A stretch of 64,000 bases of DNA from Arsenophonus sp048493715 (GTDB lineage: Bacteria; Pseudomonadota; Gammaproteobacteria; Enterobacterales; Enterobacteriaceae): contig JBGDCZ010000006.1 of assembly GCA_048493715.1 (NCBI GenBank), forward strand, positions 1 to 64,000, in the 5' to 3' direction. Positions 1 to 10,036 of the stretch are shown one piece after another. Position 1 is the stretch's first letter; the number at the start of each line of letters is the position of its first letter. The notes under the pieces are model-generated. The model had not been told where the DNA came from, made no database searches, and saw only the letters and a program-made list of their open reading frames with translations. A program made the translations under genes and the position numbers.

Positions 1-1478
1 AGATACTGTATAAAATAACCGGTAACTGTCAGCTCTAGTCTGAGCTACTACAATTGGCCATCTGGTATGATAATAATGCTAACGATATTGCTGACTTCGA
101 GAAGCAAATGCGCCTTAAAACCATTATGTCATTGAGCCACTGTTCTTATGGAGTAGTATTGCCGAAATGGCCAGAACCCACAGTGATGATTTGCTCATCA
201 CACTAGATAAAAGGTTCAATTATATTGAAGAATGGTCGTTTGGACGTAATTTTCAGAGGCTTTTTTCTGAAATCAATCTGTACTCTGAAAATTAGGTAAA
301 AAGCAAAAAGAGTGAAATAATAAACTCTGCACCATTATTCAAAAGATTGCTGAGGGCATTGCGCAATTTATTACCGATAGCGATATTTTGGGCAATGCTT
401 ACGAGTATCTGATTGGTCAGTTTGCTGCCGGTTCAGGCAAGAAAGCGGGCGAGTTTATACCCCACAACAAGTATCGACCATTCTTTCCGAAATTGTGACA
501 CTTGATAGTCAAGACCCAACCACCGGCAAGAAGAAGAAAATTAGACAAGTGCTGGATTTTGCCTGTGGTTCAGGTTCCTTATTGCTGAATGTTCGTAAAC
601 AATTACACGAAACCGGTGGCAACATTGGTAAAATCTTCGGCCAAGAGAAGAACATCACGACTTACAACCTAGCACGTATGAACATGCTGCTGCATGGGGT
701 GAAAGATACTGAATTTGAGATCCATCATGGCGATACACTGAAAAATGACTGGGGCCCTCCTAATGAGATGAACCCAGCCAAAAAGCAACTGTTCGATGCA
801 GTGGTCGCCAACCCACCGTTTAGCTATCGTTGGGAGCCAACTGAATCACTGGGCGAAGATTTCCGTTTTAAAAACTATGGGCTGGCACCCAAATCAGCAG
901 CAGATTTTGCTTTCCTGCCACAAGAATTTCACTTCCTCAGTAACGATGGGGTAATGGCCATTATTCTGCCCGATGGTATGCTTTTCCGCGGTGGTACAGA
1001 AGCGCGCATTCTCACCAAATTGTTAAAAGATGGCAATATCTATATTATCATAGGATTACCGGCAAACCTATTTTCTCCACCGATATTCCGGTATGTATTC
1101 TAGTGCTCAAGCGCTGTAAAAAATTTGATGACGTACTATTTATTAATGCAACTGAACATTTCGCCAAAGGCAAACGGCAAAATCAGTTGTTACCAGAGCA
1201 CATCGATAAAATCATCGATACCTATCAATTCCACAAGGAAGAAGAACGCTATTCGCGTAAGGTATCAATGGCAGAAATTAGAGAAGAATGATTATAACCT
1301 CAACATCTCTCGTTATGTCAGCACTGCAAAGGCGGAAGAAAAAGTAGATTTACTGAAAATAAATAATGAGTTGGTATCCTTAGAAGAGAACATCCACAAA
1401 GCAACACTGCGTCATAATGAGTTTCTGGCAGAGTTAGGCCTTCCCCTATTGCCGTTGACAGGTAAAAAGCCATCTTAA
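1..1478 (+). pseudogene. hsdM: hsdM remnant, type I restriction-modification DNA methyltransferase subunit (5' end outside window)
   Basis: HsdM is the adenine-methylating subunit of a type I restriction-modification enzyme. Joining the forward frames gives a recognisable HsdM: an N-terminal helical part (about 1-300), a SAM-binding motif DFACGSGSLL near 555-585, the catalytic motif NPPF near 810, and a C-terminal segment ending in GLPLLPLTGKKPS. At least four frame changes are needed, near 140, 310, 1090 and 1285. Only a 202-residue central piece (495-1103) stays open. No hsdS or hsdR follows on the right before the tRNA gene, so any partners would lie left of the window. A functional product is very unlikely. 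The position beside tRNA-Leu suggests a relic of an inserted island, which is inference. Confidence 0.9.
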
Positions 1479-1506
1479 GAAAGATGACTTTATTCGTATA
1501 AAAGAA

Positions 1507-1544
1507 TATAGCCCAAACATTAACAAATTAACGTTCGGGCTATA
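1507..1544. terminator. Long imperfect hairpin downstream of hsdM
   Basis: Two 17-base arms separated by four bases (CAAA) pair except at two positions. Those two would be U-G wobble pairs in a leftward transcript and A-C mismatches in a rightward one. The leftward side is followed by a T-rich stretch. It may terminate transcription leaving the tRNA-Leu gene. No protein-coding content was recognised between 1479 and 1720. Confidence 0.45.
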
Positions 1545-1721
1545 TCTGCTTTGCCATGTTTCTACAAACAATATCAAACCGAAGATACAATCAATCACAC
1601 CAACCTTTGTTGCTAAATACGTCTTAATAGCGGTTGATTGAAAAAGAATCAATATACCAAAACGATAGCCAACGGCTAGATTTTATGCAGATAAAATAGG
1701 TCGATTGATGTTGAATGATTT

Positions 1722-1763
1722 ACTCATGGTGCCGAAGGCCGGACTCATGGTGCCGAAGGCCGG
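1722..1763. repeat. 21-bp perfect tandem duplication of the tRNA-Leu 3' end
   Basis: The 21 bases at 1722-1742 are repeated exactly at 1743-1763. The second copy is the real tRNA 3' end, with the CCA and part of the T-stem. The first copy lies just outside the gene. Tyrosine-recombinase elements often leave such partial tRNA copies as attachment sites, but replication slippage would give the same result. Confidence 0.85.
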
Positions 1764-1832
1764 ACTCGAACCGGCACACCCGAAAGCGGTTGATTTTGAA
1801 TCAACTGCGTCTACCAATTTCGCCACTTCGGC
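1748..1832 (-). tRNA. leuX: tRNA-Leu (anticodon CAA)
   Basis: The reverse strand gives a leucine tRNA with a 7-bp acceptor stem, a long variable arm, anticodon CAA within TTGATTCAAAATCAA, a T-loop GGTTCGAGTCC and an encoded CCA. It closely matches enterobacterial leuX. This tRNA reads UUG. The gene separates the hsdM remnant from the type III secretion locus and is a well-known integration target for genomic islands. Confidence 0.96.
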
Positions 1833-1861
1833 ATTACGGGAGAATTGTGGAAAACGGCGCT

Positions 1862-1889
1862 ATTATACTTGTCATCACGTAATGCGCAA
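1862..1889 (-). promoter_or_regulatory. Probable promoter of tRNA-Leu(CAA)
   Basis: On the reverse strand TTGCGC and a perfect TATAAT are 16 bp apart. A GC-rich stretch follows the TATAAT before the tRNA 5' end, about 30 bp downstream. This fits a sigma-70 promoter of a stable RNA gene. Confidence 0.6.
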
Positions 1890-1930
1890 CTACTATTGTT
1901 CGCCGATGGCGTTAAGTGCTTAAAAAGCAA

Positions 1931-2625
1931 TCATCTATTTGCTTTAGGAAAGTTTTGCTGGCTCACTGTTAGATAGTGCGCAAACTGCTGTTGTAGGGTT
2001 TTGATTAAGTCTGCTTACAATTGCGTAATGCCATCTATCTGTTGCTGGTTGCTGGCGGCGATCTGTTTATCAACGATGATGCTTTGCATCATCTCAGTGG
2101 CACTTTTTTCCAGCGAGAAGTAGAGAATTTCATTACCTATTGTCAATATAATGCTGTTTTCGTTATGAGTTGTCAGTTTTAGGTTGCTAACTTTGTCTTG
2201 CCAGTGATGATTTAATGTGGTGGCCAGTTTTTGCGGTAAGTAAATTTTGCATTGCTGCTGTAGGTCAGTTTTGGCGACTAAATTAACCAGCAGTTGTTCA
2301 ATTACCTGCTCTAATAATAGAAATTGGTACGGGACTTGCTCTATCTGTTTAATATAGCGTGATAAAGGGTGTGATTTACAGTTTGGTATGCCTTAATAAA
2401 TAAGGCTAGCGTTGTTGATGTCTGACTGATCCCTTGATAATAACCATGAATTTTGGCCTGGCTAACGATTTTCTCTTTTACGGTTTCCGCTTACGCAATT
2501 ATTTTCTTAGCCTGTTTTTTGGCCTGACTGATAAGTCGGTCATGATAATCATGGCTCTGTTTGTACTTAGCGCTGATCAAGACATTATCAATGGCTTGAC
2601 TCAATAATTCTTTAGGTCGTGTGGC
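1931..2625 (-). pseudogene. sctL: sctL/orgB-like type III secretion stator remnant
   Basis: SctL (OrgB in SPI-1) is the cytoplasmic stator that holds the ATPase under the export apparatus. The reverse strand encodes a helical, Gln/Ala/Lys-rich N-terminal part (SHDYHDRLISQAKKQAKKIIA) followed by a typical SctL C-terminal part with LLEQVIEQLLVNLVAKTD and LKLTTHNENSILTIG. In-frame stops (for example TAA after KKIIA and after GITQL) and at least one frame change near 2390 break it. It is the last gene of the leftward prg/org-like group, and its 5' end abuts sctK. Assignment rests on gene order plus weak family resemblance. No start codon was firmly identified. Confidence 0.72.
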
Positions 2626-3157
2626 TAACAATAGTTAAGGTTGCTTTTAATAATGAGTAATTAATCGGTAAAACGGTACCTGGTTGCCCCTGTGGATAAT
2701 TTTTATTAAACAGTAGCCTAAAATGGGCTGCCAAGGCGGCAGAGCATTGTTCAATGAATGGTAACATCGCCCACATACCAATTTTGGTTAGTTCATCTGG
2801 TGAATAAGATGGAGCGATCAGCGGCTCAATTGGCTTTTGTTGTGGCGGTATCAGTAACTTAGCCCAAGGTAAAAATTGTCGGCAATGGTCTGGCAATTGT
2901 TTGAGTTGATTGGCAATCATCAGTTGCGGTGATTGGTATAAACCACCTAAATATAAAGCGGCTGTCGTTAGCCGTGACCAATCATTCATTAATACATAAC
3001 TGGGTGGGTAAATTATCATCAAGTTCAAAATCCACAGCTGCTGGCAACTGGAAGCGTGCCATCAGCTGTTGATCATAGATACGTTTTGCCGCATAGTTAG
3101 CTTATTATATTGGGGGTAACCAAATGAGTGATGAATATAACTAGCTGGTTGATACAT
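2612..3157 (-). pseudogene. sctK: sctK/orgA-like sorting platform protein remnant
   Basis: SctK (OrgA in SPI-1) links the cytoplasmic sorting platform to the inner ring. The open part (2612-3028) contains NDWSRLTTAALYLGGLYQSPQ and a helical C-terminal half. The first 45 or so residues, starting from ATG at 3157, are in other frames, with frame changes near 3085 and 3010. The gene begins about 17 bp after the sctJ stop and overlaps the sctL remnant. Order (J, K, L) matches prgK-orgA-orgB. The family is poorly conserved, so position carries much of the weight. Confidence 0.75.
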
Positions 3158-3173
3158 TATGGTTTTGATTAAA

Positions 3174-3945
3174 CTAAAAGTTTGTTATTTCATGGTTGTT
3201 GAGCTGTTGTTTTATTGATTGAGCTGACTTTTTACGTTTAATCCCCCAATATACCACTCCGCCGCCTACTATTGCGATAAAAAGCACTAGCAGATATAAA
3301 TAGTATCCCTTATCAGTAGGGTCTTTTTTCGGCTGCGAAGCAATTGCTGGCGATATTTTATGAATTAAGAAGATAGTAAAGTAATGTATTGCGGTTCCAA
3401 TTCACTGATGGCATTTTTAATAAACGCTTTTATTCCTAATCTTAATTCATCAATATCTTGGTTTTCATCACTATAAAATACGATAACCGACGCTTTCATC
3501 GGCGTTTGACTGCGGCTATTACCAATAATAGGGTAACTAAGATGGACACGCACATCCGCAATTTTATCTGTGCCATTAATGATTGTTCCAGTCGTTGTTC
3601 AATACCTGATATTAGCCTGGCTTTTTCAATTTGTGGTGAGTTAACTAAGGCATCAGCAGGAAATAATTGAGCGATTTCGAGCCGTTCTTATGAGGGTAAT
3701 TAATATTCTTGTAATAGCTGTACCACAGCAGGCAAGTCCTCTTTCGCCACATTAATTTTATATAGCCCTTTTCCTTGAGCACTGTTACTCACGGTAAGTT
3801 GATGTTTTTGTAAAACTGCCAGTACCTCATTTGCTTGCCGCTGATTTAGTGCATTAAGTAATGCTTCATCATGGCAACCGGACAACAACCCGGCTAGAAG
3901 AAATAGAGCGCTACAAAAGTGAATATGTCGAAAAAGTGGTGCCAC
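3174..3945 (-). pseudogene. sctJ: sctJ/prgK-like inner-membrane ring lipoprotein remnant
   Basis: SctJ forms the inner MS-ring of the secretion basal body and is anchored as a lipoprotein. The N-terminus has a signal sequence with lipobox LLSGC. It is followed by ALNQRQANEVLAVLQKHQL and a ring-building domain (ERLEIAQLFPADALVNSPQIEKARLISGIEQRLEQSL). The C-terminus has a transmembrane helix (YLYLLVLFIAIVGGGVVYWGIKRKK). Two TAA codons at about 3690-3700, a frame change near 3560 and another near 3360 destroy the frame. The start follows the sctI stop by two bases. Identification is secure from the lipobox, the ring motif and the neighbours. Confidence 0.92.
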
Positions 3946-3947
3946 TA

Positions 3948-4202
3948 TTATTTTACCTTTATAACCGTTTCAACAGTAGTTAATACCTTGCGTGCCAGTG
4001 TACTTAACAATGACATTTCAACTAGATAATCGGTTGTCACTTACTGTATAGCAAACAGTGAAGCGAGATCCGTGGTTAGTAAGCTAGCAACAACCTGCTG
4101 GTCTACTTGCTCATGCTACCGGTAGGCCTGACTTATTATTTGTTGCCAGGTCATGGTCATCTCTTCTTCCGCTGGCCGCATACCAGAAAAATTGTTTGCC
4201 AT
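3948..4202 (-). pseudogene. sctI: sctI/prgJ-like inner rod protein with two in-frame stops
   Basis: SctI makes the inner rod of the secretion needle complex. One frame of 84 codons reads from ATG to the stop. It carries a TAG near residue 29 and a TAA near residue 54, and no frameshift. The C-terminus (VEMSLLSTLARKVLTTVETVIK) is the characteristic PrgJ-type end. Both internal stops lie where Gln codons (CAG, CAA) would fit, so each could be a single C-to-T change. The gene sits between sctF and sctJ as in prgHIJK. Confidence 0.88.
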
Positions 4203-4221
4203 TAATATAAATAATTTATCC

Positions 4222-4461
4222 TTAACACATATTACCTAAGATAGTCATTACATTATCTTTGAATGTTTTAATAGTAGTTGATTGAAAATTAAGCATAATG
4301 CTATGTGCTGCCATTGCTGCTCGAAATTCTGCCAGATCAGCTGAATTAGAGTGATCAACTTTCAATTTTTCAATAGCATCTCTAATGTTTTTTTGATACT
4401 CATCAGATGTTGCTTTAGTCTCTCCAAGTATGTGACCAACAGAACTGGCATCGATTGACAT
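4222..4461 (-). CDS. sctF: SctF/PrgI-like type III secretion needle protein
   Basis: SctF polymerises into the extracellular needle. The 79-residue product starts at an ATG preceded by AAGGAG at good spacing. An in-frame ATG 21 bases upstream has no such site. The C-terminal half (AEFRAAMAAHSIMLNFQSTTIKTFKDNVMTILGN) matches the PrgI/MxiH pattern QSNTVKxFKD. Length equals the family norm of about 80. It is one of only three intact frames in the locus. With the rest of the apparatus broken it can hardly have a secretion role, so the open frame may only reflect its small size. Confidence 0.9.
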   Translation of the reverse strand: MSIDASSVGHILGETKATSDEYQKNIRDAIEKLKVDHSNSADLAEFRAAMAAHSIMLNFQSTTIKTFKDNVMTILGNMC

Positions 4462-4491
4462 AATGAATCTCCTTTTCAACAACTTTAATAA

Positions 4492-5554
4492 TTAACCAGC
4501 AGGAAAATAGCGGTGCTCCGGTTGCACAAAAATATATCCTTTAGTGCTTTTAAGTTGTGTTTTTTCTAATTCTGTTTCATGGTGTTCTGGTAATAGAAAT
4601 TGAAAAAACCTTTTTCCCAATTGACTCTGATAAGGTTTTAATTGCAATTTCAATTGATAAATTTCATCTTCCGTTAGAACTTTACTCAACTGAATTATTA
4701 ATCCTTTTTCTGATAACCACAATTTATAACTTTTCACTTTATTTAAAATTTAATTATTCACATAATTAATTAAATCAGATAATAAAATAGCATTTATATT
4801 AAATTGACAAGATTGATAGAGACTAAATAATTCTTCAACTACTCTTTTAATTTGTTTATTTTGATAAATAAAGGAAACACCATTATGATTTAATACATGA
4901 AAATAAAAATTTTCATTATTAGGGATTGACCTATTAATTTCAGCAACAACTTTTGCTATATTATCTTTTTTCCTCAAAAATTGCTTACAGTGAAATTGTG
5001 GAGAGTTATTAATGACATCACCAGAAAATAAAGTTTTTTTATTGATCTTGACTTCATAAGAGAACACATAATAACAGAATAAAAATAACATAAGTAATAA
5101 AAAAGTTAACCCTATTTTTATGGAGTAATTTTTATTTGTTTTACTGGTTTTCTCAATTATAGCAAGGCAATTTTCACACTCATCACTCCATTTTTCATTA
5201 GCTCTTTTAATCACAAATAGCGGCAATTTTTGCCAGAATGTCGGGGAATTAAATTTAGCTTCCAATAAATTAACCAGTTGATTTTGTTCGCTTAAGGTAT
5301 AAAAGAAGAGAACCGGTTGGTTATCTACATCAAGTAAAACAGTGTCAATAATGATCAGCTTATTTTCCTGGCTAACTTGGTACATGCAGTTGTATATAGT
5401 TATCATCGTTTTTATTATTAGGTTGTTCTGACCAATGTTGAATATTTTACTCGTTACCAATAATAATTTGATAGTGACCTGGTATGAGCGAAAATACCAT
5501 ATCACTAAGTTTCCCCGCAAAAAAACGAATCACATAGTTATTATTTGCATTCAT
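4492..5554 (-). pseudogene. sctD: sctD/prgH-like outer inner-membrane ring protein remnant
   Basis: SctD (PrgH in SPI-1) is the outer component of the inner-membrane ring. An N-terminal FHA-like segment (NNYVIRFF..GKLSDMVFSLIPGHYQIIIGNE) begins at ATG 5554. It is broken by a run of eight T near 5520 and a TAA where Gln is expected. The middle contains one transmembrane helix (IGLTFLLLMLFLFCYYVFSY) and periplasmic ring domains. A TAA at 4750-4752 interrupts the same frame. The end (STKGYIFVQPEHRYFPAG) parallels the PrgH C-terminus. At least three lesions are visible. It is the first gene of the leftward group. Confidence 0.88.
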
Positions 5555-5872
5555 GTTATTTATCTATATTAAAAATTATTAAAATATTTAATATATCTTT
5601 CTCATTATTTAGTTTGATATTCTATAAATAAAGAAAATACTTTAAAGACTAAATTTGTTTTTTCATTTATATATTTATCTTTTTTTCTTATGCTGAATAG
5701 TGTATCATTTTAACAAAAAATTTAAAGCTAACAAGTTAAACTTCATATTATAAATTAAATTTATCAGGGATATGAATACATGAAATATTTCATACGGAAA
5801 ATAAATAGACATTAATAATATAAATATTAAATGTTTTTTATTTTTATATATACCTAATCAATCGATTATATT
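5555..5872. other. Divergent intergenic region between the two secretion gene groups
   Basis: This very AT-rich stretch separates the leftward sctD group from the rightward invF group, so it should hold both promoters. I found no open frame of note and no convincing operator. Part of the invF-like N-terminus may extend into it. Confidence 0.5.
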
Positions 5873-6367
5873 TTAGCAAAAAACCATCTTGCTCCCTATT
5901 CCAATCAATCGGTAATAACTAAAAACAACCCTTTCATTCTCGATAGCAGTGCAGGAAAAGATATTCAAATTTTACTCATCCATCCATTCACTGCTAACAA
6001 CTTATCAGCTGCCATTGATTGACGTGATGAGAAATCATGAATGCTAATGGATAACCCGTCACCTACTTAATCAACTGAAACAAAATGTTAATAATATCAC
6101 GGCAATTCGACTGAAATATGGTGTTTCAGAGACACATTTTCGGCGGCTTTGTCATCAATCTTTAGCTTATGTGGCAAAAAACAGTTACTTACATGGCGAG
6201 CTACAGCAGCAATCTTATCCATTATTCTAAAAAATAAACCGCTTACTAATATAGCGTTGGATTATGGTTTTAGTTCCGCTTCTCACCTTTCAAAAGAGAT
6301 AAAAGTCATTTTTGATACCACACCTAATTCATTTAGATTGATAAGGAAGTCATTCTATGAAAGTTAG
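5873..6367 (+). pseudogene. invF: invF/mxiE-like AraC-family activator remnant
   Basis: InvF-type AraC proteins activate effector and translocator genes of SPI-1 type systems together with the SicA chaperone. The C-terminal part reads as an AraC helix-turn-helix domain: TAIRLKYGVSETHFRRLCHQSL, then LTNIALDYGFSSASHLSKEIKVIFDTTPNSFR. An N-terminal fragment (HLAPYSNQSVITKNNPF..IQILLIHPFTANNLSAAID) ends in TGA. Stops and two frame changes separate the pieces, and the 5' end cannot be set. It lies immediately upstream of the secretin gene and overlaps its start, as invF does with invG. Confidence 0.85.
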
Positions 6368-8054
6368 CCGGTTGTTGCAGGCCATCCTTTTAAGTTGTTT
6401 TCTATTGATTACATTTGCCAATCAAGCATCAACATTCACCAATTTAAAAGAACAAGTTTTACTGACAGCTCATATTTAACAGGACAATGATCTGTTTATT
6501 GCCGTGGATAGTCGAGTTGAGCAATTTTTTGCTGTATTAGCCGACAAATTGAATAAACCTTTTATTCTTAGTCCTGCGGTAAAAAAGAAGCGGATTTCAG
6601 ACAGATTTGATGTTTCTGCGCCTAAAACCGCTTTTGATACCTTAGTACGTAGAATGGCATTTATCTATTTTAATGATGGCAACGTCATTTATCTTTACGA
6701 TGGTAGTGAAATGAAACAACAGATGCTCAATTTAAAAAAGAGCAATTTCAACCGCGTAAAAGAGTACTTACATGCCATTGGTCTTTACGATCCCCGTTAT
6801 CCATTACGTGGCGGCAGCAATAACAAAACCTTTTATGTCTCTGGCCCACCAATTTATGTCAAACTTGTTCAAGCGGCGGTAGATTAGCTAGATCAAGAAG
6901 CGTTACAATTAAAACAAGATATTATTGAAGAAAAACACTTTGGTAATGATTATGTCCACATTTTTGCCTTAAAAAATACCTTTGTCACTGATAGACGTTA
7001 TTCAATCCGTAGAGAAAAATTAGTCTTACCTGGCATCACTACTGTTGTGCAACAACTTTTTAAATCCAACGGGCAAAGCGCCAATAAATCGGCTGAAAAA
7101 GTCGCTAGCTTTGACGAACTATATGAACCAGAAGCCTCCTTTATTACCCGGATTAGCAAACAATCAATCGGGTTAGTGCCGTTGCCTAGCTCTAACAGTC
7201 TATTAGCCAAGGGCAGCATCCAGGGTATTCAACTACTCAATAAAATGATCCAACGGCTTAATAAATCTAAACGGCAAGCTTAGCTGTCATTGTGGATCAT
7301 CGATATCGCCAAAAATGAGGCTGATCGCTTGGGTATTGATTGGCAAAGCAGTTATCACACTAAAAATGGTAATTTTTTACTCAATACCAGCGATATTAGT
7401 GCGGCGGCCGGACTACACTTTCTGGCTAAAATACGTGCAAATGAGTCTGGCAGGGAGTGCACAAATGGTTTCCCGCACGATTATCCTAACCCAAGAAAAT
7501 ACACCGGCCATCTTTGATAATAGTACCACCTTCATATACTCAAGTACGTGGTGAGCGTATTGCCACGCTGGAGTCGGCTAACTTTGGTACCATGATCAGT
7601 GTTATCCCTCGCCCATCACCTACTGGCGATGAAATTGAGATGGTTATCAATCTGGAAGACCACGCTGAAAAAAAGCCAAAGGCGGTGAAACCGAAAAAAT
7701 CTATGCACTGCCGGTAATTAATCGTACTCATATAAGTACCGTAGCCCGAATAGCCGATGGAGATAATTTGCTAATTGGTGGTTATACCCGAGAATATATT
7801 GACACCAGCGAAAGTAAGATCCCATTGCTGGAGGATATCCCATGATTAGGTGGATTATTTCGCTATAACAGTACGCCCAATAAAAAATGGTGCGTATTTT
7901 TATACTCCAACCCCGTTTGGTTAAGGGCAAAACTCTGTTGAATGATTCGCTCTGGGACGCAATCCTTTTAAACCGGTTGATCCACAAACTTAGGCAGCTA
8001 TTGACCTACTTTATACTTATATCAATGGAGAAAATAGGTAATAAAAAATTTTAG
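6357..8054 (+). pseudogene. sctC: sctC/invG-like outer-membrane secretin remnant
   Basis: SctC forms the outer-membrane ring through which the needle passes. From ATG 6357 a signal peptide (LLQAILLSCFLLITFANQAS) and N-terminal domains (FILSPAVKKKRISDRFDVSAPKTAFDTLVRRM) can be read. The secretin core ends with NRTHISTVARIADGDNLLIGGYTRE and SKIPLLEDIP. In-frame stops follow TAHI, AAVD, SKRQA and EDIP. Frame changes occur near 7430-7560, 7670 and 7890. The homologous sequence extends to a stop at 8054, giving near-normal length for InvG. Several stops replace likely Gln or Arg codons. Confidence 0.93.
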
Positions 8055-8592
8055 ATATCAATAAAATAAACTCAGCCTCTGTACGACGCGAACCGCCAAA
8101 CACTGGTCACACATCTGACATTTAAACCAGCAAAGCGACGGTAATTGCTGTAAATCACCGCCACCAGCTACTTGACATGATGGATGATATGTCAATGGCC
8201 ATGACTCACTTTAATCACCGGTAAGATCTACAAAATAAACAACAAGATAGTAGCGAAATAAATAGCCGTATTTTGTATGAAAGTGCAGATAGGAAACTGG
8301 TAGCGGTGATTAAATTATTGCCGCACAAAAAAATAATTTAGCCGATATCTTAGCCTTGCTACGCCAGTTCTTTCCTGATGATAGTGACTTGGTGTTAGTG
8401 CTAAGAAAACTTTTACGTCGGCGCTATTTTTCTGCCTCATTGGCCAGTGAGATTGAAACTGAAATCAATTCTCTGTACTCAGGCACCAGTCACAGAGCAA
8501 AAACTACCCGAGCCGGCATCAATATTGCTTTAAAAGCCAAACAATTTAGTTATCAGATGGAATTAAGAGCCATTGAGCTGCGCCAGCTATAC
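8055..8592 (+). pseudogene. sctW: sctW/invE-like gatekeeper, N-terminal half only
   Basis: SctW (InvE, YopN/MxiC family) controls the order of secretion of translocators and effectors. Fragments upstream of 8340 (MDDMSMAMTHFNHR, INSRILYESADRKLVAVIKLL) are broken by stops. From 8330 the frame is open and closely follows InvE: FFPDDSDLVLVLRKLLRRR, then AGINIALKAKQFSYQMELRAIELRQLY. Similarity ends abruptly at about 8592. The same frame then continues as the ATPase SctN. The rest of sctW, about the last half, is absent. This is the left side of a deletion junction. Confidence 0.87.
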
Positions 8593-9606
8593 ATGTTAGA
8601 TATTGCCGGTCAACCCATTTTACGCTTTGCACCGTCAACAACGGCGACTATTGCTAGCTGTCGACGCGCGGTTAATGCCACAGCACTCGACTTTTTAAGC
8701 CGAAAACCGATCAGTAACTATTTTGCAACTGGTATCCGCGCTATTGATGGACTATTAACTTGTGGTGTCGGACAAAGATTAAGCATCTTTGCCGCAGCGG
8801 GTTGTGGTAAGACCATGTTAATGAATATGCTCATTAACTATGCTGAAGCTGATATCTTTGTTGTCGCTTTGATTGGTGAAAGAGGTCGAGAAGTTACTGA
8901 GTTTGTTGATGAGTTAACACGGTCACCACGCAGTAGCCAAACCATTCTGATCAGTTCAACTTCCGATCAGCCGGCTATGGATCGCTATAATGCGGCTTTA
9001 GTTACCACCACGGTGGCTGAATGTTTTCGCGTTCAAAATAAACATGTTGTCCTTTTTATTGACTCAATTACCCGCTATTGTCGCGCCTTGCGGGACGTTG
9101 CTCTGGCTTCTGGTGAACTGCCCACTCGTAAAGGTTTTCCGGCTTCGGTTTTTGAGCAACTGCCGTTATTACTTGAACGGCCAGGCAATACACAAAAAGG
9201 GGCATTAACCGCCTTTTATACCGTGTTACTGGAAAATGAAGAATAACCGGATGCTATCGGCGATGAAATCCGCTCTATTTTAGATGGTCACATTTACCTT
9301 TCTCAACAGTTAGCCGTCCAAGGACATTACCCTGCCATCGATATCCTACACATTACCAGTCGATTGTTTCAACAGATCACGGATTAAAAACAACAACAGG
9401 CAACCCGACACTTTCGTCATTATCTATCACAGTTAGAGTCATTAAAACTATTACAGCAATTGGGCGAATATCGTACTGGAAAAAATCGTGATCACGACCA
9501 AGTCATCAATAAGAAAACCGCCATTGATCAGTTTCTTAAACAATCCTGGCAACAAGCTAGTTCTTTTTCTCATTCGATTAAGGAGCTTTATGACATCGTG
9601 GCGTAA
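8593..9606 (+). pseudogene. sctN: sctN/invC-like type III secretion ATPase lacking its N-terminus
   Basis: SctN is the F1-like hexameric ATPase that unfolds substrates and strips their chaperones. Sequence resembling InvC starts at its residue 95 or so (MLDIAGQPILRFAP). It includes TGIRAIDGLLTCGVGQR, Walker A AAGCGKT, GERGREVTEFVDEL, Walker B-like VVLFIDSITRY and ASGELPTRKGFPASVF. The frame opened in sctW (TTG at 8356) runs through to TAA at 9244-9246. The same frame continues with PDAIGDEIRSILDGHIYLSQQLAVQGHYPAIDI to TAA at 9387 and on to 9606. The N-terminal beta-barrel is missing, together with sctV and the invB-type chaperone gene that normally precede it. Confidence 0.93.
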
Positions 9607-10036
9607 ATTTGACACTCCAATCATATTACTATAACGAAAACAAACCCGATTAACGTCTGCCATTAGTCAAATAACAGCAGCAATCGCCAAGGAACAGCGT
9701 CAACTTCAACAAACTAGTTTTTTATTTGCTCAACTACTCACACAAGCGAAGATATTAGGGCCTAGTGGGCAATTACACTATAACACTTTATTTGAGGGTA
9801 AAAGGAAACAAGCCATAGTAAAGGCGCAAGCCAATCAAATACAGGCCGAAATTAGTTTAATTGAGCAGAAAATAGCCCAACTTAGTGAACAAAAAAGCTT
9901 ATTCCAACAACAATTGGAATTGATAAAAAAAGAGAAAAAATTAATACATTGCTATCAGCAGGCAAAAAAACGCCATCGTTTAAAAACCACTGCGCTGGAA
10001 CAGATACAATTACAGAAATTAGCAATCTATGGTTAA
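9590..10036 (+). pseudogene. sctO: sctO/invI-like ATPase stalk protein with in-frame stop
   Basis: SctO (InvI/SpaM) is the coiled-coil stalk between the ATPase and the export gate. A single frame of 148 codons starts at ATG 9590, preceded by AGGAG and overlapping the end of sctN. It is interrupted once, by TAA at codon 15. The rest is a long Gln/Lys/Glu-rich coiled coil (AEISLIEQKIAQLSEQKSLFQQQLELIKKEKK). Length matches InvI. One nonsense change is the only lesion seen. Confidence 0.82.

Noticed and set aside
1446..1652. Reverse-strand frame with ILFQSTAIKTYLATKVG, resembling the needle-protein motif QSTTIKTFKD
   Set aside because: Only about seven residues match. The flanks do not resemble a needle protein and the frame overlaps the hairpin region. 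Chance is likelier than a second sctF.
3948..4202. Genetic code change (stop codons read as Gln)
   Set aside because: Several stops sit at Gln positions, but the same locus has many frameshifts. Core genes end at normal TAA, TAG and TGA codons and use CAA and CAG for Gln.
7718..7987. Open reverse-strand frame of 89 codons
   Set aside because: It lies opposite the secretin C-terminus, which has clear homology. It is a shadow frame.
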